A stretch of 64,000 bases of DNA. Source: Monodelphis domestica (taxonomy: Eukaryota; Chordata; Mammalia; Didelphimorphia; Didelphidae). Shown piece after piece: positions 22,045 through 34,094 of the stretch (positions within the stretch are counted from its first letter, which is position 1; each line of letters begins with the position of its first letter). The stretch covers positions 8,439,799 to 8,503,798 of the forward strand of contig NC_077235.1 in NCBI RefSeq assembly GCF_027887165.1. Direction: 5' to 3'. The notes under the pieces are model-generated. The model was not told where the DNA came from. It saw only the letters and a program-made list of their open reading frames with translations, and did no database searches. The position numbers were made by a program, and so were the translations under genes.

Positions 22045-22510
22045 TCAGTCCCTCAAGCTTACAATCAAGATGTCATCTTAGACTATCCGCTATCCCACCA
22101 CCTCCTTGCCCTATTTCCAGTCTGTTGCCAAGGCCTATGGATTTTACCTCTACAGCATCTCCCAAATACAGCCCCTTCCCTCCTCTGCCACTACCCCAGG
22201 CCCTTATCACCTAAAATGTGGACTATTACAGTACCTGTCAAAGGGTCCACCTGCCTCAGGTCCTCTCCACACTCAGTTACCAAAGTGATTTTCTTAAAGT
22301 GTGGGTCTGATCATGTTAAATCCCTACTCACTATACTCTAGTGCCTCCCTTATTGCCTCCACACTCAAATAGAAAATTCATTCAAAGCCCTTCAGAACCT
22401 AGCCCCCATGAACCTTTCCAATCTTCTTACACCTTAGTCTTGACTGTTTCACCCACAACACTCCTTCTTTTGCCATTTTCTCTAGCTGTGCCCCAAGAGA
22501 GCTGCTCTGA
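22045..22510 (+). mobile_element. L2 LINE 3' region remnant
   Basis: The order AATGTGGACTATTACAGTACC, CCAAAGTGATTTTCTTAAAGTGTGGGTCTGATCATGTTAAATCCC, AAAGCCCTTCAGAACCTAGCCCC matches the L2 3' UTR. Confidence 0.72.
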
Positions 22511-22875
22511 TTTGTGGATCCTCATTTCCCTTTCACAACCTTAAAATACTAACAAAGTGCTGCGTGGCCCCAACTCAATACTTGAGTGGCTCAGTGAGCT
22601 TACCAGTGTGGGCATTCCTTCTACTGGGGAAGATTACAACCCACCGACATCTTTTCTCATAGAACTTTTGTCCGAGTATTTCCATGATATCCCCAGTGAG
22701 CTATATAGTCCAGGTCTAGAATATTTCAAGGCTCCTAAGACAATACTATGTCAAATAGGTCTTGCTCTTGCAATTGGCCAACTCACAACTTTATATGATC
22801 ATATGTGTCTCTCAGGCTCTTTCATCAGATTTCTTTCAGATGACTTAGAAGTGGTAGTATCCTGCAGCCAGCTTA
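22511..22875. other. Unassigned; 133-codon frame without ATG start or family
   Basis: An open frame runs from 22557 to 22958 but begins with a non-ATG codon. Its C-terminal part lies in a MIR copy, so it is not a gene I can support. Confidence 0.35.
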
Positions 22876-22879
22876 GATC

Positions 22880-23015
22880 CGCCAGTGGTCAAATGTCCAG
22901 CTCCAGAGTCAGAAGACTTGAGTGCACCTTTATGAGCTTGGGCGAGTCTCTCCAATGACCTGGACCTCAGTTTTCTCATCTGTAAAGGTGGGCTCAGCTC
23001 TACATCTATGACCCC
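22880..23015 (+). mobile_element. MIR SINE remnant
   Basis: CTCCAGAGTCAGAAGACTTGAGTGC, GAGCTTGGGCGAGTCTCTCCAATGACC and CCTCAGTTTTCTCATCTGTAAA match the MIR core. Confidence 0.75.
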
Positions 23016-23027
23016 AGGACCTTCCCT

Positions 23028-23312
23028 TTCAATTCAATTCAATTCAATTTAGGAAGCACTTACTCTTCAAGGAACTAGAAATGTAAAAACAAAAAATGGA
23101 ACAGGCTCTGCCCTCAAGGAACTTACATCATCCTCTGCCTTTGGAGTATTAATTGTACAGATAATAGGAGCTGTCACTTATAGGGTATTGAAAGTCTACA
23201 GGAGATTTTCAATTCATTGTTTCATTTTAAAGTTAGAACCAACTTGAGAGAGAGGCACTAAAGATATCATCACCCCTACTTTACAGATGAGCAAATTCAG
23301 GTTGTAACAGGT
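23028..23312 (-). mobile_element. Dispersed repeat plus CORE-SINE remnant
   Basis: A (CAATT)n run at 23028-23050 leads into GGAAGCACTTACT...CTGCCCTCAAGGAACTTAC, a common dispersed segment. This is followed by ATTGTTTCATTTTAAAG and ACTTTACAGATGAGCAAATTCAGG, the reverse of a MIR-family core. Confidence 0.55.
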
Positions 23313-23459
23313 GAGATGACATGCTTTCCCTTGACCCTCTGACTAATGTGTAAGAGACGATTCAAAGGTGATTAAAAGGCTCTCTGTTCTTTTTCCAAAG
23401 AATGTAAACCTGGGCTCCTGGGAAGGGTGTTTAGGAAACAAAGTGACAGAGTGCCAGGG

Positions 23460-23600
23460 CTATCCAACTAGGATTCCAGATTTTGAGTTGGAAGAAATCT
23501 TGCTGGTCATCTAGTTCAAATCCTGTCATTTGGCAGAAAAGAAAACTGAAGACCAGCGAGGGAAAGGGACTCATCCAAGGCCACATAAAGAACAAATGAA
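23460..23600 (-). mobile_element. MIR-type remnant, antisense
   Basis: GAGTTGGAAGAAATCTTGCTGGTCATCTAGTTCAAATCC and AAGAAAACTGAAGACCAGCGAGGGAAAG are typical of the 'tggaagggacctcagaggtcatctagtcc...gaaactgaggcccag' segment. Confidence 0.6.
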
Positions 23601-23669
23601 TTCATCAGAGGCCTTCCCTCTATTATTTCCTATTTATCCTGTCAAAAGCTTACTGTGTATGTGTGTATG

Positions 23670-23806
23670 TATCCATTTGCATATAGCACCCCCCCTTATA
23701 TTGTAAGCTCCTTGAGGGCAGGAGCTTTCTTTTGCCTCTTTTTATTCCTAGTACTTAACATAGTGCCTGGCACACAGTTGTCGCTTAATAAATGCTTACT
23801 GAATTG
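23670..23806 (+). mobile_element. L2 3' terminus
   Basis: TTGTAAGCTCCTTGAGGGCAGGAGC, CCTAGTACTTAACATAGTGCCTGGCACACAG and AATAAATGCTTACTGAATTG match the end of L2. Confidence 0.82.
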
Positions 23807-23809
23807 AAA

Positions 23810-24870
23810 AAGTGAAGTTTTGCTCTCCCACAATCCTATTCTAATTGTGGGAGCACAAAGGAAAGATTAGCAGTTGGTAAGCTAGAAAGTCCCTGAAGTT
23901 CTACCAGTTTAAAGGCAAGGCAGATGGCAAGGCCCAAGGGTCTTTAGAGTTACATCAATAAGACAAATGGCAATACTGGAGAGGTCTAAAGGATACAGAG
24001 GCAGGGCAGATGCTAAGGCCTGGAGGACCTCAGGAGACAGTGCCAGGGCAGATGGTAAGACCTGGTGGTCCTCCATTTTACCAGAAGGAATAGAGTTAGT
24101 GACTGCCCTCTCATCTAAGCTACATGAGCAGCCAAGCAGCCCAGATAAGGTCTGAGCAGTCTGAAACAAAGGAGAGGAGGGGGGGAAAGTGAGGGGAAAA
24201 GAGGAAGGAGAGAAGGTACCCTACCCGACATGCCCAGATGGGGACTCAAAGGCTTAGTAAGATCAGAAAATTGTAGAGGCTAAAAACTCCAACTGACTTC
24301 AAAGGCTATTGTATTGGTGGCTATCCAGGGAATCAGAGAAAACCCATTCCTTTGAACAATCTTGACGTTCTGAGAGGAGAAATTGCTCACTGGTAGAGAC
24401 TCTGTGGAACGCTGGTTGTAGAAAGCTAAAATAGTTGTCAGGATGGAGAAAGTTTGCAAAAAAGTCTTATTGAGTACAACAAGAACTCCAAAGTTCTTGG
24501 TCAATGTGCCTCTGAAAATGGCCACTGACAGACAAAAAGATTTGGTGGTACAGTATGTGAAACCTAATCCTGCCATCCAGAAAGGAAAAAAGAATAGACT
24601 GAATGAATTTGACTAGAGCAATAAACTTCATAGAAGAAATGATTACTTTAAACAGCCTTCATCCATCTTAATAAGGCATGTTCCACTCCCTCTATCTTCA
24701 GCCTCCTTCCCCTGCCTCTCAATCAAATGATGCCTATCAGCTCCTAGAAAATCTGATTCCAAACCTAGAGGGTGCCAAAGTGGGATGGGCTATCCCAGAA
24801 GAAAGTGAGTGACCACTTATTGGCGGCCATCAAGCTAAGGTTCCATGATCATTTGCAAGGTATGTTTTAG
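23810..24870. other. No gene seen
   Basis: Two near-repeats of GGCAGATGGCAAGGCC/GGCAGATGCTAAGGCC/GGCAGATGGTAAGACC lie at 23918, 24006 and 24049, spaced 88 and 43 bases apart. This may be a decayed tandem duplication. A 98-codon minus frame at 24576-24280 has no recognised family. Confidence 0.4.
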
Positions 24871-24879
24871 AGAGGATTT

Positions 24880-25080
24880 GTGTTCAGGTCTGGATTGGCC
24901 TATGTGGTCCCAAAAACCCCTTCTAACTCTGAAGTTCTGTGATTCTATCGCACAAGTGCAAGGACCTCCCTCAGCTACCTCAGTGTAACCTTTGGCAAAT
25001 CTATAAAATGGGAAATTAGACTGGATGCCCTCTAAGAGGCTAACAGCTTAAATCCATGATCCTAAGCCTCTCCTAAGAAA
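24880..25080 (+). mobile_element. MIR SINE remnants
   Basis: GTTCAGGTCTGGATTGGCC...CCTTCTAACTCTGAAGTTCTGTGATTCTA (MIR 3' part) is followed by CTACCTCAGTGTAACCTTTGG...CTATAAAATGGGAAATTAGACTGGATG. At least one, perhaps two, old copies. Confidence 0.6.
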
Positions 25081-25199
25081 TCCAATTTCATTCTGATCAT
25101 GCCTTTACTGTTTCCTAAGCACTCTGAGAAGTAGTATGGGCATTGGTTAGCACCCTGGCCCTGAAGGACCAGAGGCCCTGGCTTCCTCAGATATTTAAT

Positions 25200-25405
25200 A
25201 GATCCATTATCCAAAGTAAGTCAGAGGGTATAGATTTAGAGGTAGAAGGGATTTTAAGAGCTTCTAGTTCATCCTCCTCTCTGATCCTCAATTCCTCATC
25301 AGTAAAATGGGGATAGTTATAGCAGTTAACTCTTAGGGTTGTTGGAGAGCACAACTAAAATAATAAACATGAAGCACTTGGTGAATCTTCAGGGAGTCCA
25401 TAAAC
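25200..25405 (+). mobile_element. MIR SINE remnant
   Basis: CCTCAATTCCTCATCAGTAAAATGGGGATAG and CTTAGGGTTGTTGGAGAGCACAACTAAAATAATAAACATGAAGCAC match the MIR core and 3' part. Confidence 0.68.
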
Positions 25406-25429
25406 ATGGCCCATTATCATTCATATACT

Positions 25430-25615
25430 TGGCTTAAGCTATGTCCAGTCATGCTTATGTATTTATATTCTGTTTTCTAAGTCTTCTTGACTACTGTGAA
25501 TGTGTTGGTCTCTTCGACTAGGTTAATATCTCTCCTTAGGGGCAGGGGCATGTTACTTCTTTTAAATCCCCCCCATATTGCACAGCCCAGAGCTGAATAC
25601 CCAAGAGGGCTCGCC
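25430..25615 (+). mobile_element. L2 3' end-like remnant
   Basis: TCTCCTTAGGGGCAGGGGCATG and CATATTGCACAGCCCAGAGCTGAATACCC resemble a variant L2 terminus. Confidence 0.45.
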
Positions 25616-25619
25616 AATG

Positions 25620-27116
25620 GAGTCAACAAAGGCCAGATCTGGCTGTACCCTCTAGCCTCCCACCTCAATGGTCTTTGGGTAAGTGAGCATACTAGAAGTA
25701 AAACCGCAAGTCCAACTTTCCCATTGCATTCCTGGAGTTCTCTTTAGCTAAATGCACTGCTTCCAGGGCTGAGACAGATCATTTCAGAGCAATATGACAT
25801 CAGGGTAGCAGAGATCCTCTGGGAAGTCAGGACAAAATTCACTGATCTTTGAGATGATTTGTCTAGCAGATGGCCAAACTGGAAAGTGCCATGATCTGGG
25901 CATAGAGTTTTTATTTCCAGTCTTCCCTGCCTCTCCTCTATCCCCATGCCTTAAAAAGAAACCTGTCCTGCACAGCCCCATACCTCCGCATAAACCAAAT
26001 ATCCTCTATTTATATTAACTCAGAATGCTGGGACTGTCATTCCCAGGGGCAAAGCTCCAGTAACTCATGTATGAGCTCCCCAAGGCAGTATAGGGCTGGA
26101 GTTTGCTTGACTGTACTTGTCATTTACTCCCAATACCTTCTTCCCCTCCTTTCTTATAGGGTTTAAGACAAAAAAGGTAAATAACTTTATGCAGCAAAAT
26201 TGTCTAACAGAACAAATGTAATTCTGATACTTTATGCTTTGAGGATCTTAAATAAGGCACTTAGCTTCAACCCTCCTTCCTTGCCCATTTCTATTGCCTT
26301 GTCCCTGGGTTCCTGTGGTCTCCTCTGCCCCCACTTTCTATTCTCTCACTGCTCGAATGCTGTCAGAGGAATCTTCCTTCATCATCCTTTCTTCTCCCTG
26401 CTCAATAGCCTGCTGGGACACTGAGAATATACCCCAAAAGGCTCCCTGTCCCCCCAGTATTCATAGCAACCCTTTTATGTGGGAGCTGCTCACTGACGAG
26501 AATGAATGAAAAAGGTAGTGCATAAATGTAATGGATTCCACAAAATGAGGAATATGAGGAATTCAGAGAAATAGGGGAGGAACTCTACACAGTTCTTCTA
26601 GAAGGCATTTGCCTCATGTGGACACTGACCAAATTTTCTAACATGGTCTCCTCTGAGTTCCAACCTTGATTGCTCACCTCTTGGCCATGGGGAAGTCACT
26701 TCCAAAGTTTTAAATGCTGCCTGTTTTCTTTAACAAAATAAACCCTGATGAAAGGACCAGAGGGAGCTCACTGAACAAGCCTCCCTAATCAGTGGCTGAG
26801 TTCTGAGGAGAGGAAAAGCATCTCTTAGAACTGGTTCAAAGAGAACTCCCTCTCCTTTCAGTGCCTTCAACTACTCCTTTCAAATGAGAGTTCACATTTA
26901 TCTTTCCTTCTAGGTATTTGATGCCTTGTCACACTAAGTCAAAAATGTCAAATCAGCTGAAAGGCATCTGCTTAAGGAGATAACACTTTGGCCCCAGCCT
27001 AAGAGAGACTGTTTCAATTTCCCCACAAATGGATCTTTAAGTAACACATACAGGATAAAAGACATAGGTTCTTCTTTCCTTGTTCCTCTTGGTCACTAGA
27101 TACTTCTTCCGCTAGG
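25620..27116. other. No gene seen
   Basis: Unassigned DNA. Short frames only; no RNA gene. Confidence 0.4.
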
Positions 27117-27118
27117 TC

Positions 27119-27494
27119 CATGATGGCACACCTATGGCACTCGTGCCAAAGATGGCATGCAGAGACTTCTCTGTGGGCATGCACATCATCTCCCACCAGA
27201 GTCAGTTACTATAAAGGCAGAGGGACTCCAGTAGAGTTGCTCCACACCCCTATGCAACACAGCCCAATGGAAGTGCTTACTCACTCCCCTGAGCAGAGTG
27301 CTCAGGCGACTCCCCTCCTCCTCCCCATTCGTTTCTCTCCCTCCTCTGAGAAGAACATTGGGGGCACTGTCTGGGGTAAGGCAGCAATGGGAAGTGGAGA
27401 GTAGGGGGTGGCACTCCATCTGGGGGACACAGCATGGCAAGCAGTCTGGGTAGCTGGGCACAGCACTTAATCACTAGAAGGTTTTCCATCACTG
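27119..27494 (+). mobile_element. hAT-type miniature DNA transposon
   Basis: The left end CATGATGGCACACCTATGGC and the right end TTTTCCATCACTG (reverse CAGTGATGGAAAA) form degraded terminal inverted repeats of the hAT CAGTGATGG type. The body begins with GGCACTCGTGCCAAAGATGGCA, a sequence I associate with OposCharlie-like miniature elements. There is no transposase. The 8-base flanks GCTAGGTC and CTCTAGGC match poorly, so the duplication is eroded. Confidence 0.6.
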
Positions 27495-27794
27495 CTCTAG
27501 GCTGTGAGTGCTTTCCTTTGGAATACTTACCTAGCAAAATATGCTTGGAAGGGTCTCCTCTTTTCACTGCAACCCAAAGTTGAAATGGCCTCCAACCAAT
27601 CCTGACCGTTACAAGGATAAATCCAGGTGTCCAGAGTGCCAAGCAGTAACGACCACTACAGTATTTAGGAACTGACCATTGTCTATCATTTGAACAAAGG
27701 ATGAGACTAAAAGTATCCTTCTTCCATCTTGAAAACAGTCTGTTCATACCCCACTACTTACACTGAGATGAGCACACAAACAGAATCCTAGCTT

Positions 27795-28025
27795 TCAATC
27801 TGGATAGGTCCTGAAAAATCTAGTAGCACAAAACTCTCATTTTACAAATTGGGAAACTGAGGACCACAGAAGTGAAGTGACTTCCCAAAGTCAGGTAGGT
27901 ACTAAATGGCAGGACTGAGATTCAAAGCAAATTTTCCCAAAGTATCCAAGTCCCTTGAGGGCAGTGTCTTCGTATCTACACTTAACAGAGTGGCTGGCAT
28001 ATTGTAAATGCTCAGTAATTCTTCC
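27795..28025. mobile_element. MIR remnant (antisense) followed by L2 3' end (sense)
   Basis: TCATTTTACAAATTGGGAAACTGAGGACCACAG is the reverse MIR core. From 27946, AGTCCCTTGAGGGCAGTGTC and CTGGCATATTGTAAATGCTCAGTAATTC match the L2 end. Confidence 0.65.
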
Positions 28026-28349
28026 ATTGGGGTTGTCCTCTGACTCAAAATCCATCACTCTTGGTACTCGACTCTGTCACTAACCCTCTCATTTCACACA
28101 AGAGGAAGCAAGTCCATAAGAGGGGAAATGACTTACATAGATCACAAAGTGGCAGAGGTGGGATTCCAAGTCAGTTCCTCCCCTTTAACCTCTTGGGCTT
28201 CCTCTCATCTTGGAGATCCAGAATGAGAGCTTGCTAAGCTGGTGACCAGGGAAATAACTACACCATTTGATGCTCCTTTGCCAGACCTTTTCGGATCTTC
28301 CCAGGCGCTAGTACCTCCCCTTCAAAAACCAGCTGACATTGACTTTGAA

Positions 28350-28505
28350 TATATTGGCATCCATTTATCTGTGGACAAGATGCCTGCCCCCCCCCAGAGT
28401 GTAAGTTCCTCGAGGGCAGGGGTTCTTTGGTTGTGTCTTTGTTTTCCTAGCACCAAGCACAATATGTGGGTCATTGAAGGTGTCTAATGAATGTTTTTGA
28501 TTTGA
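28350..28505 (+). mobile_element. L2 3' terminus
   Basis: GAGTGTAAGTTCCTCGAGGGCAGGGG, CCTAGCACCAAGCACAATATG and TCTAATGAATGTTTTTGATTTGACTGAA match the end of L2. Confidence 0.75.
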
Positions 28506-28884
28506 CTGAATTTAATCCACTTCAGGAAAGGGTATTTTTAAAAGAATTTCTTTGTCAAAGGAAGGTATCTAATGATAATATTTGGTTTTGAGCTCAGATT
28601 TCCCCAAAGTAATCAATATATGCCTTAATTCTGTGAGCTTGACAAACTCCTATTTGCAAAGAGAAATGTGTGTGCATGCTTATGAGTTTTGCGCAGAAGG
28701 TGACAAGAAGTCCTATTTCCAAATGTCAAGAGGTCCCAGCTTCCCAAGGCTTACTGATAATCTGAGCTTTGGCAGCAAGGTCTCATTAAAAGCATGGCAA
28801 TGACTAGTCTTCCCTGCATTTCTTGTTTTCTTCTCCTTTAGGGGGAGAGAGGTGGGGAGGCTGAGCTATCTCAGGGGCCATTTG

Positions 28885-29080
28885 TTTTCAGTAATAAAAA
28901 TCAAGTGCTTCAAGGTTTGCAAAGTGTTTCCTGTGCATTGCCTCATCTCAGCTATACATCAAGCCGCTGGGTGCTACCAGCATTACCAGTCCCATTTTCG
29001 AGCTGAGAAAACTGAGGTTACGTCCCTTTTGTCAGGCCATGAAGCTAATAAGGAGCAGAAGCAGCACTGAAAGCCAGCTC
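28885..29080 (-). mobile_element. CORE-SINE, antisense
   Basis: TTCAAGGTTTGCAAAGTGTTTCCTGTGCATTGCCTCATCTCAG and CCCATTTTCGAGCTGAGAAAACTGAGG give the reverse of a MIR-family element with the 'tgcaaagcgctt' 3' end. Confidence 0.7.
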
Positions 29081-29084
29081 TTCC

Positions 29085-29995
29085 CCCATCCCTCGCATAC
29101 CTGACTGTCTTTACCCCTCTGGCATGGTTCCACAATGTGGATCTTGGCCTCTCAGACTACAGAATTCACTTTGAGCCTTTTGACACATACCAGTGCCCAT
29201 CATCAGCCTGCCCTGGGTCTTGACCTCCACACCAAACAGTCAAGCCTGGCTGGGATGTTTTGGACATTTCAAGTCGAGTGCTCTCAAGTGCTAGCAGAGC
29301 CTTTGCATGGAGTCCCAGGGCAGCTGACTGATGAGTAAAAGCTATGTGCACAGGATCCATTTCTGGCCCCACTGGGAGCCTCAAACCCTTGCTGAATCAC
29401 ACAGAGAAGGCTTAGGAGTCAGGAGGTCCTGGTTTTTTGCAGCCATTTAACTCCTACGTCCAAAGTCTAGCCCAACACACTTTGCAATTTTCCCAAAGGT
29501 TGGCCCTGGTCTACTTGTCTCATACATTTCCACAAATGAGCTCTCATCTCCTGAACACCTACTATGTGCAAAGTGGAGCATCAGATTCCAAGATCATAGG
29601 GATGAATTTAAGAAATGCCATTTCTCAACTATCATTTTCAGTCAGCATCTCAGTTCTTGCAGCTTAAAGTATCAAAAGAGGTTTTCATTTTCAATAATCT
29701 GACAGCTCCAGTCTGCAAAAGCCAAATAAGAGAGACCTGAAATCTGCAGAGAAATGAAAGGATAGCAAATAAGCCCCAGTGAATTAGACACGGTGCAGAG
29801 AAGAACAGATTAAGCAGGAATGGGTAAATGGGGGGGGGTCTGTTACCATGAGAACCAGCTTTGCCCTGGCTTCCCAGATCACATCACTTTCAGAGTATGT
29901 TCTATTGTCTGGGGTCAGATAAAGGATTGGGCCTGGGGGGCCCAAGAGGCAGGGCAGGAGAAAGACTATGGGCTGTGGAGTCAAGGTGCACAGGA
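29085..29995. other. No gene seen; repeat-poor
   Basis: No recognised transposon. The part around 29680-29790 is AT-moderate and unlike any repeat here, so it could be constrained non-coding DNA. This is a guess. Confidence 0.35.
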
Positions 29996-29999
29996 AATT

Positions 30000-30135
30000 C
30001 GGCCTCCTCCTCTCTGAGTGACCTAGGCCAAAGCCAACTGATCTGATCCCTCTGGCCTCAGCCTCTTCATCTATAAAACTGGGGGTGGGGAGAGTTGGAC
30101 ATGGGGACCTCTGAAATCCTTTCTCACTACAAATC
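30000..30135 (+). mobile_element. MIR SINE remnant
   Basis: GAGTGACCTAGGCCAAAGCCAACTGATC, CCTCAGCCTCTTCATCTATAAAACTGGGG and GACCTCTGAAATCCTTTCTCACTACAAATC match MIR. Confidence 0.7.
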
Positions 30136-30139
30136 TACA

Positions 30140-32685
30140 GACTTGGGACAGAAGAAAGCACTCAGAGCCAAGCAATTTCATTCTTTAGGAATCTCTCAAT
30201 CCTTGCTCCCTTAGTTCTAAAGGCAATTCCCATTGTCCAGAACAGCGTCCATTTGGATAGGTACTGCTTGCCCTCAGGACTGTGCTTGATTTCATGAAAC
30301 ACTAGAGTGCAATCCTGGAGGGCAAGGACTCTTCCCCTTCTTCCTCTGTATCCTCAGTGTGTACTCTAAGGCTGCTTAAGCACACATTGGGAACTTCACA
30401 GAAGCTAGCCGAGTCAAATGAGACATATTGCTTCCTACTCCATAAGTGTCATTTCTCTGAGACCCAAATATGGCCTTAAATATAACGAAAGCAGGTAACA
30501 CAAAGGATCCCAGGTTACATCCTGGGACTTTGGGGGAACATCCATACTTAGGCAAGTTAAGATGCCATATTTATGTAAAATGAAAACAAGTACATCCTCC
30601 CCAGAGTTCAAAGAGTAATCGGTCTTTCTACCAGCACAGAACACAGGCTGTAACTGTGTAGACAGGTCTTAGGGAGCTCCCGAAGACAAAGGGTGAAGCG
30701 ATATGCTCCCCAGGGTGGTACAAAGAGTGAGTGTCACAGTGGGGGTGGGGGGGAGTGCTTCTACCCTCCAGAGCGAATACTCTATTCACCACAGCCCATG
30801 CTCCTCTCTCCCCAGAATTACCAGGAAGGGAGAAGAGAATAGCAACCTGCCATGTCTAGAAATTCCATTTGGATGTGGACAGCTCTTGCCTTAGGAGCGC
30901 TAATGGAAGGGGGCCATGGCCACATGCACACAGTGAAAGGGAGAAATGAGGCAATTAGTGCCAATGCCAGCACAAGCCCCACTCTCTCCCAATTACCTGC
31001 AGAGTTCATGGTAAAGAGGTTTGGGGCCTGAATTACCCTGGCTAATTTCTGCCTTTCTCTGCTTCCTTTAGTGTGGGAAATAATTAGGGTTCATTAATTC
31101 CACACCTAAAAAGCCAGCGAGTTAATGTACAATTGAGGGGTCCTGGTCTTCCTTGGGCGCCGTGAACAGTCCACCTGTTCTGCAGCTTTGCGACAAATAG
31201 CATTCAAGTAAAACTAGGTCATCTTGGCAGCAGGGTTTTTCCTTTGTTTGTAGTATTTTTCAGTTTTCTTTTTTTGAAGCCTTCTTTGTAAGTCATTTTC
31301 TATATAATGAAATCGTCTTCTATGATTCCCTCCCTCCCCTTGTCAGACCCCCACTGTATAATCACATTGAGAGGAGTGAGTTATTATTACCAGATTTTCA
31401 ATGTGTACATTAGGAGGCACTTAAACCCTTTAGGACTTTCATTCTCCTCCCCGCTAAATGGAGGCTTTCAGACCCTTTTAGTATCTGGCTCCTGAGCATT
31501 CAGGTTTCTTGCTTCCCACTGCCTGTCCGGCTAAGCAGAGCCTTCTGTTTGCCTTCTGCCAATCCAAATATCCACAGCCACCCCCTTCGTTATTCTATCC
31601 CATGAATGAGAGACAAGTTGTGTAAATGGTACTGGTATTTGCAAATGGAAGAATAAAATTGACAGGACATCCTGGGCAAATATCACTGCTTAGTGATTGG
31701 CTGGAATGAAATGACTTGGTGGTATCATATGCCATCCATGGTGTCCAGAGTCAAGAGATGATGTTGTCACCTTAACGTTAAGGATGGGGCTAGGAGTGGG
31801 AGAACCAAAGGCTTCCAAAAAGCTGCTTGGGCCTCTTTGGGCCTTCACGGAGGGGGGCTCCACCTTTGTTCAGATGAGGCCTCGTACAGGAAACCTTTCC
31901 TGGGACTTCCCTCCCCTAAGCAAGCTTTTAGGACTATTTCTGCCCTTCTGTTGGTCTGGATCGTCTGCTTTGTATATGCCGTACTTTTACTGACTTGTAA
32001 AAACTCTGACGTGTTGTCTCTATCGTTCTGGCCTTGGCCTAACAGTAGAGTGGAAGCTCTTTGCACGCCCAGTGTCTAGTAGTCATCGTAGGCACTTAAT
32101 AAATGTTTTTTAAGCTAAACTGAACTCCCAACCCAGTACATTTACATGAAGTTGGTTTCTCTCCTAGGCATTTGAAGGAGTTAAAAAGATCTCTGACTAA
32201 TGTAATTCCTGTTGATGATTAGAGGAAGAATGACTTGATCCTTTTGAAGAGTAAACACAACATGTAACCAGAGAAAGAAGAAGGGGAATCAGACATGAAG
32301 TGGGAGCCAGAGGAAGTCCTGGGTACCTGGAGACAGAGGGGAAAAAGATTCCTCTCTTTCAAAGGTGGAACAAACAGAGAGAGAGTCTGTGATGGAAAGA
32401 GGCATGGAGAACAAAGGCACAGTAAATAGAAAGGAGGGGCCAAAACCTACCTACTGGAGTGGCAGGCAGCCTGCAGCCTGGGGAGGATGGGAAGCAAACA
32501 AACCGAGAAGCCCAAGCAGAGGAGGAGGGCCAAGTGGGGAGGGCACAGGAAGGGTCAGCTGGCAAGCAGGAGCCCAGGCTCTAATTGCAGGTCTGCCACT
32601 GGCCTGGAGAGGGACCCCAGCCAAATCCCCCAGGGCCATGCTAAAAGCTGGGTCTAAAAAGACAAAAATAAAGCAGGCCTGGAAA
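30140..32685. other. Mostly repeat-poor; no coding gene seen
   Basis: A degraded L2-like terminus lies near 30308-30365 and another near 32045-32115 (CACTTAATAAATGTTTTT). The part 31020-31160 has clustered homeodomain-like cores (TAATTA, TTAATT). A G-run GGGGGTGGGGGGGAG lies at about 30740. No frame has a recognisable domain. Confidence 0.4.
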
Positions 32686-32689
32686 GTGG

Positions 32690-33205
32690 GCTGGGCACCC
32701 CAAATTATAGAAGTGCTTCAGGTCAAACTGTAAGCAAGGAAATTCCTTCTTTGCTGCCTTGCATTTCTTGTTAATGATGAGAAGAGGGTAAGCCTGGGCT
32801 TCAAAGGCTAATGACAAGAAAGACCCTTGAGAGAATTATTCCCCTTGGACTCTCCCCTAGGTTTTGGGATGGACATAAATATCGATATTTTGGTTATGTC
32901 CTGATACCATCCATTGTAGTCTAGGACATCTACCTATCCCCTAAGCTGTACTCTATCTGTTCAGGACATAAGCTACCCTGGTCAGGTGATCACCCCCACC
33001 CCCACCCCCACACACAATACTTGAGCCCTAGTTCATATCCTCCTCAAGTCATGTATCACCTGCTATAAAGATAATAAAACCCCCAGGATTGCTCCCTTCG
33101 AGGAGGCAGGATTTTTCCATCTATGCTGTCCTCCCAGATACTTCAACATGACTTAATAAATTTCTTTTTTTATTTCTAAGCTAAGTTATGGAGTCACCTC
33201 AAGCC
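32690..33205 (+). mobile_element. ERV-type LTR (same family as 40318-40859)
   Basis: It is collinear with the LTR at 40318-40859: CCCCAAATTATAGAAGTGCT, CAAAGGCTAATGAC, AAAGACCCTTGAGAGAATTAT, TGGACTCTCCCCTAG, TCCTCAAGTCATGTATCA and ATGCTGTCCTCCCAG appear in the same order. A TATAAAG-like box lies near 33064 and an AATAAA near 33156. The 5' end is less clear and may be eroded. No interior is attached. An old fossil; (CCCCCA)n expansion near 32990-33010. Confidence 0.7.
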
Positions 33206-33299
33206 GCCCCCCTCCCAATATCCTGATAAGTAAATACAGAAGTACATACACCCATGCAAGGAAAAAGCGGTATGAAGGGAAAGGCCAAATGGGGAGGTT

Positions 33300-33510
33300 C
33301 AGCCCCAGAGCTGGGTTCTGAAGGAAGAAGGAAGGAGGCCTGGTATTCTGAGAAGCAGATGACAGCAAGAAGAGCATTCCAGGCATGAGGTAGAGCCCTC
33401 ACCTCCTAAAGGTACACAACACGCTTGGGTCACAGAGCATAGAGGCCAGCTTGACTGGAATGGATAGCCAGTGACAAGCTGAGGAGTCTGCAATCTGTCC
33501 TAAAGCCAAG
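33300..33510 (-). mobile_element. L2 LINE remnant, antisense
   Basis: GGAAGGAGGCCTGGTATTC and AGAAGAGCATTCCAGGCATGAGG match the reverse of the L2 3' UTR. Confidence 0.55.
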
Positions 33511-33779
33511 GGAGCTCCCTTCACAGGGATACCCGGATTTGAAGCTTATTTTGATGGTTGTGTGGATGTTTCCTCACTGATCTCCTCTGAGAAATGAGGG
33601 GGTAGACTTCATGACTGCCTGGGCCCCAAACAGTTCTGACAAATTTCTGCTTCCAGATGTTCTCCTTCTTACAAAAAGCTTCCAAACTGTAACCAAATGG
33701 AAACACGGGTTAGTGAGCAGAACATCTGGTTGGGCTTCATCTTTCTAACTTGCTTCACTTGCTGACTTAGATACTTCAC

Positions 33780-34090
33780 ATGACCCCCTTTGTCACATTA
33801 GTCCCCATACATGACATCTGATCTCTTACCTTCATGCCTTTGTCCATGTCAAGAATGCACCCCCTCCTCACCTCCATCTTGGGTGTTGCCTCCTACAGGA
33901 AGCCTTTCCTGATCTTCCTAATTGTTCCTACAGCCCTGGGATTACTTTGCATTTACATCCTCACAGGAGAAGGTAAGGACTATGAGGGCAGGGACTATTT
34001 CCTGTTTGTCACTGTATCACCAGTATTTAGCACAGGGCCTTGCACATTAGAGGTGCCTGAGAAGCGTTTTAATTCAAGGAATTAAGTGTT
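33780..34090 (+). mobile_element. L2 LINE 3' end
   Basis: TTGCCTCCTACAGGAAGCCTTTCCTGATC, GACTATGAGGGCAGGGACTATTTCCTG and TTAGCACAGGGCCTTGCACATTAG give a good L2 3' UTR and terminus. Confidence 0.78.
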
Positions 34091-34094
34091 TAAT

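Noticed and set aside
22557-22958. 133-codon + frame as a gene
   Set aside because: No ATG at its start, its C-terminal third is a MIR copy, and no family resemblance.
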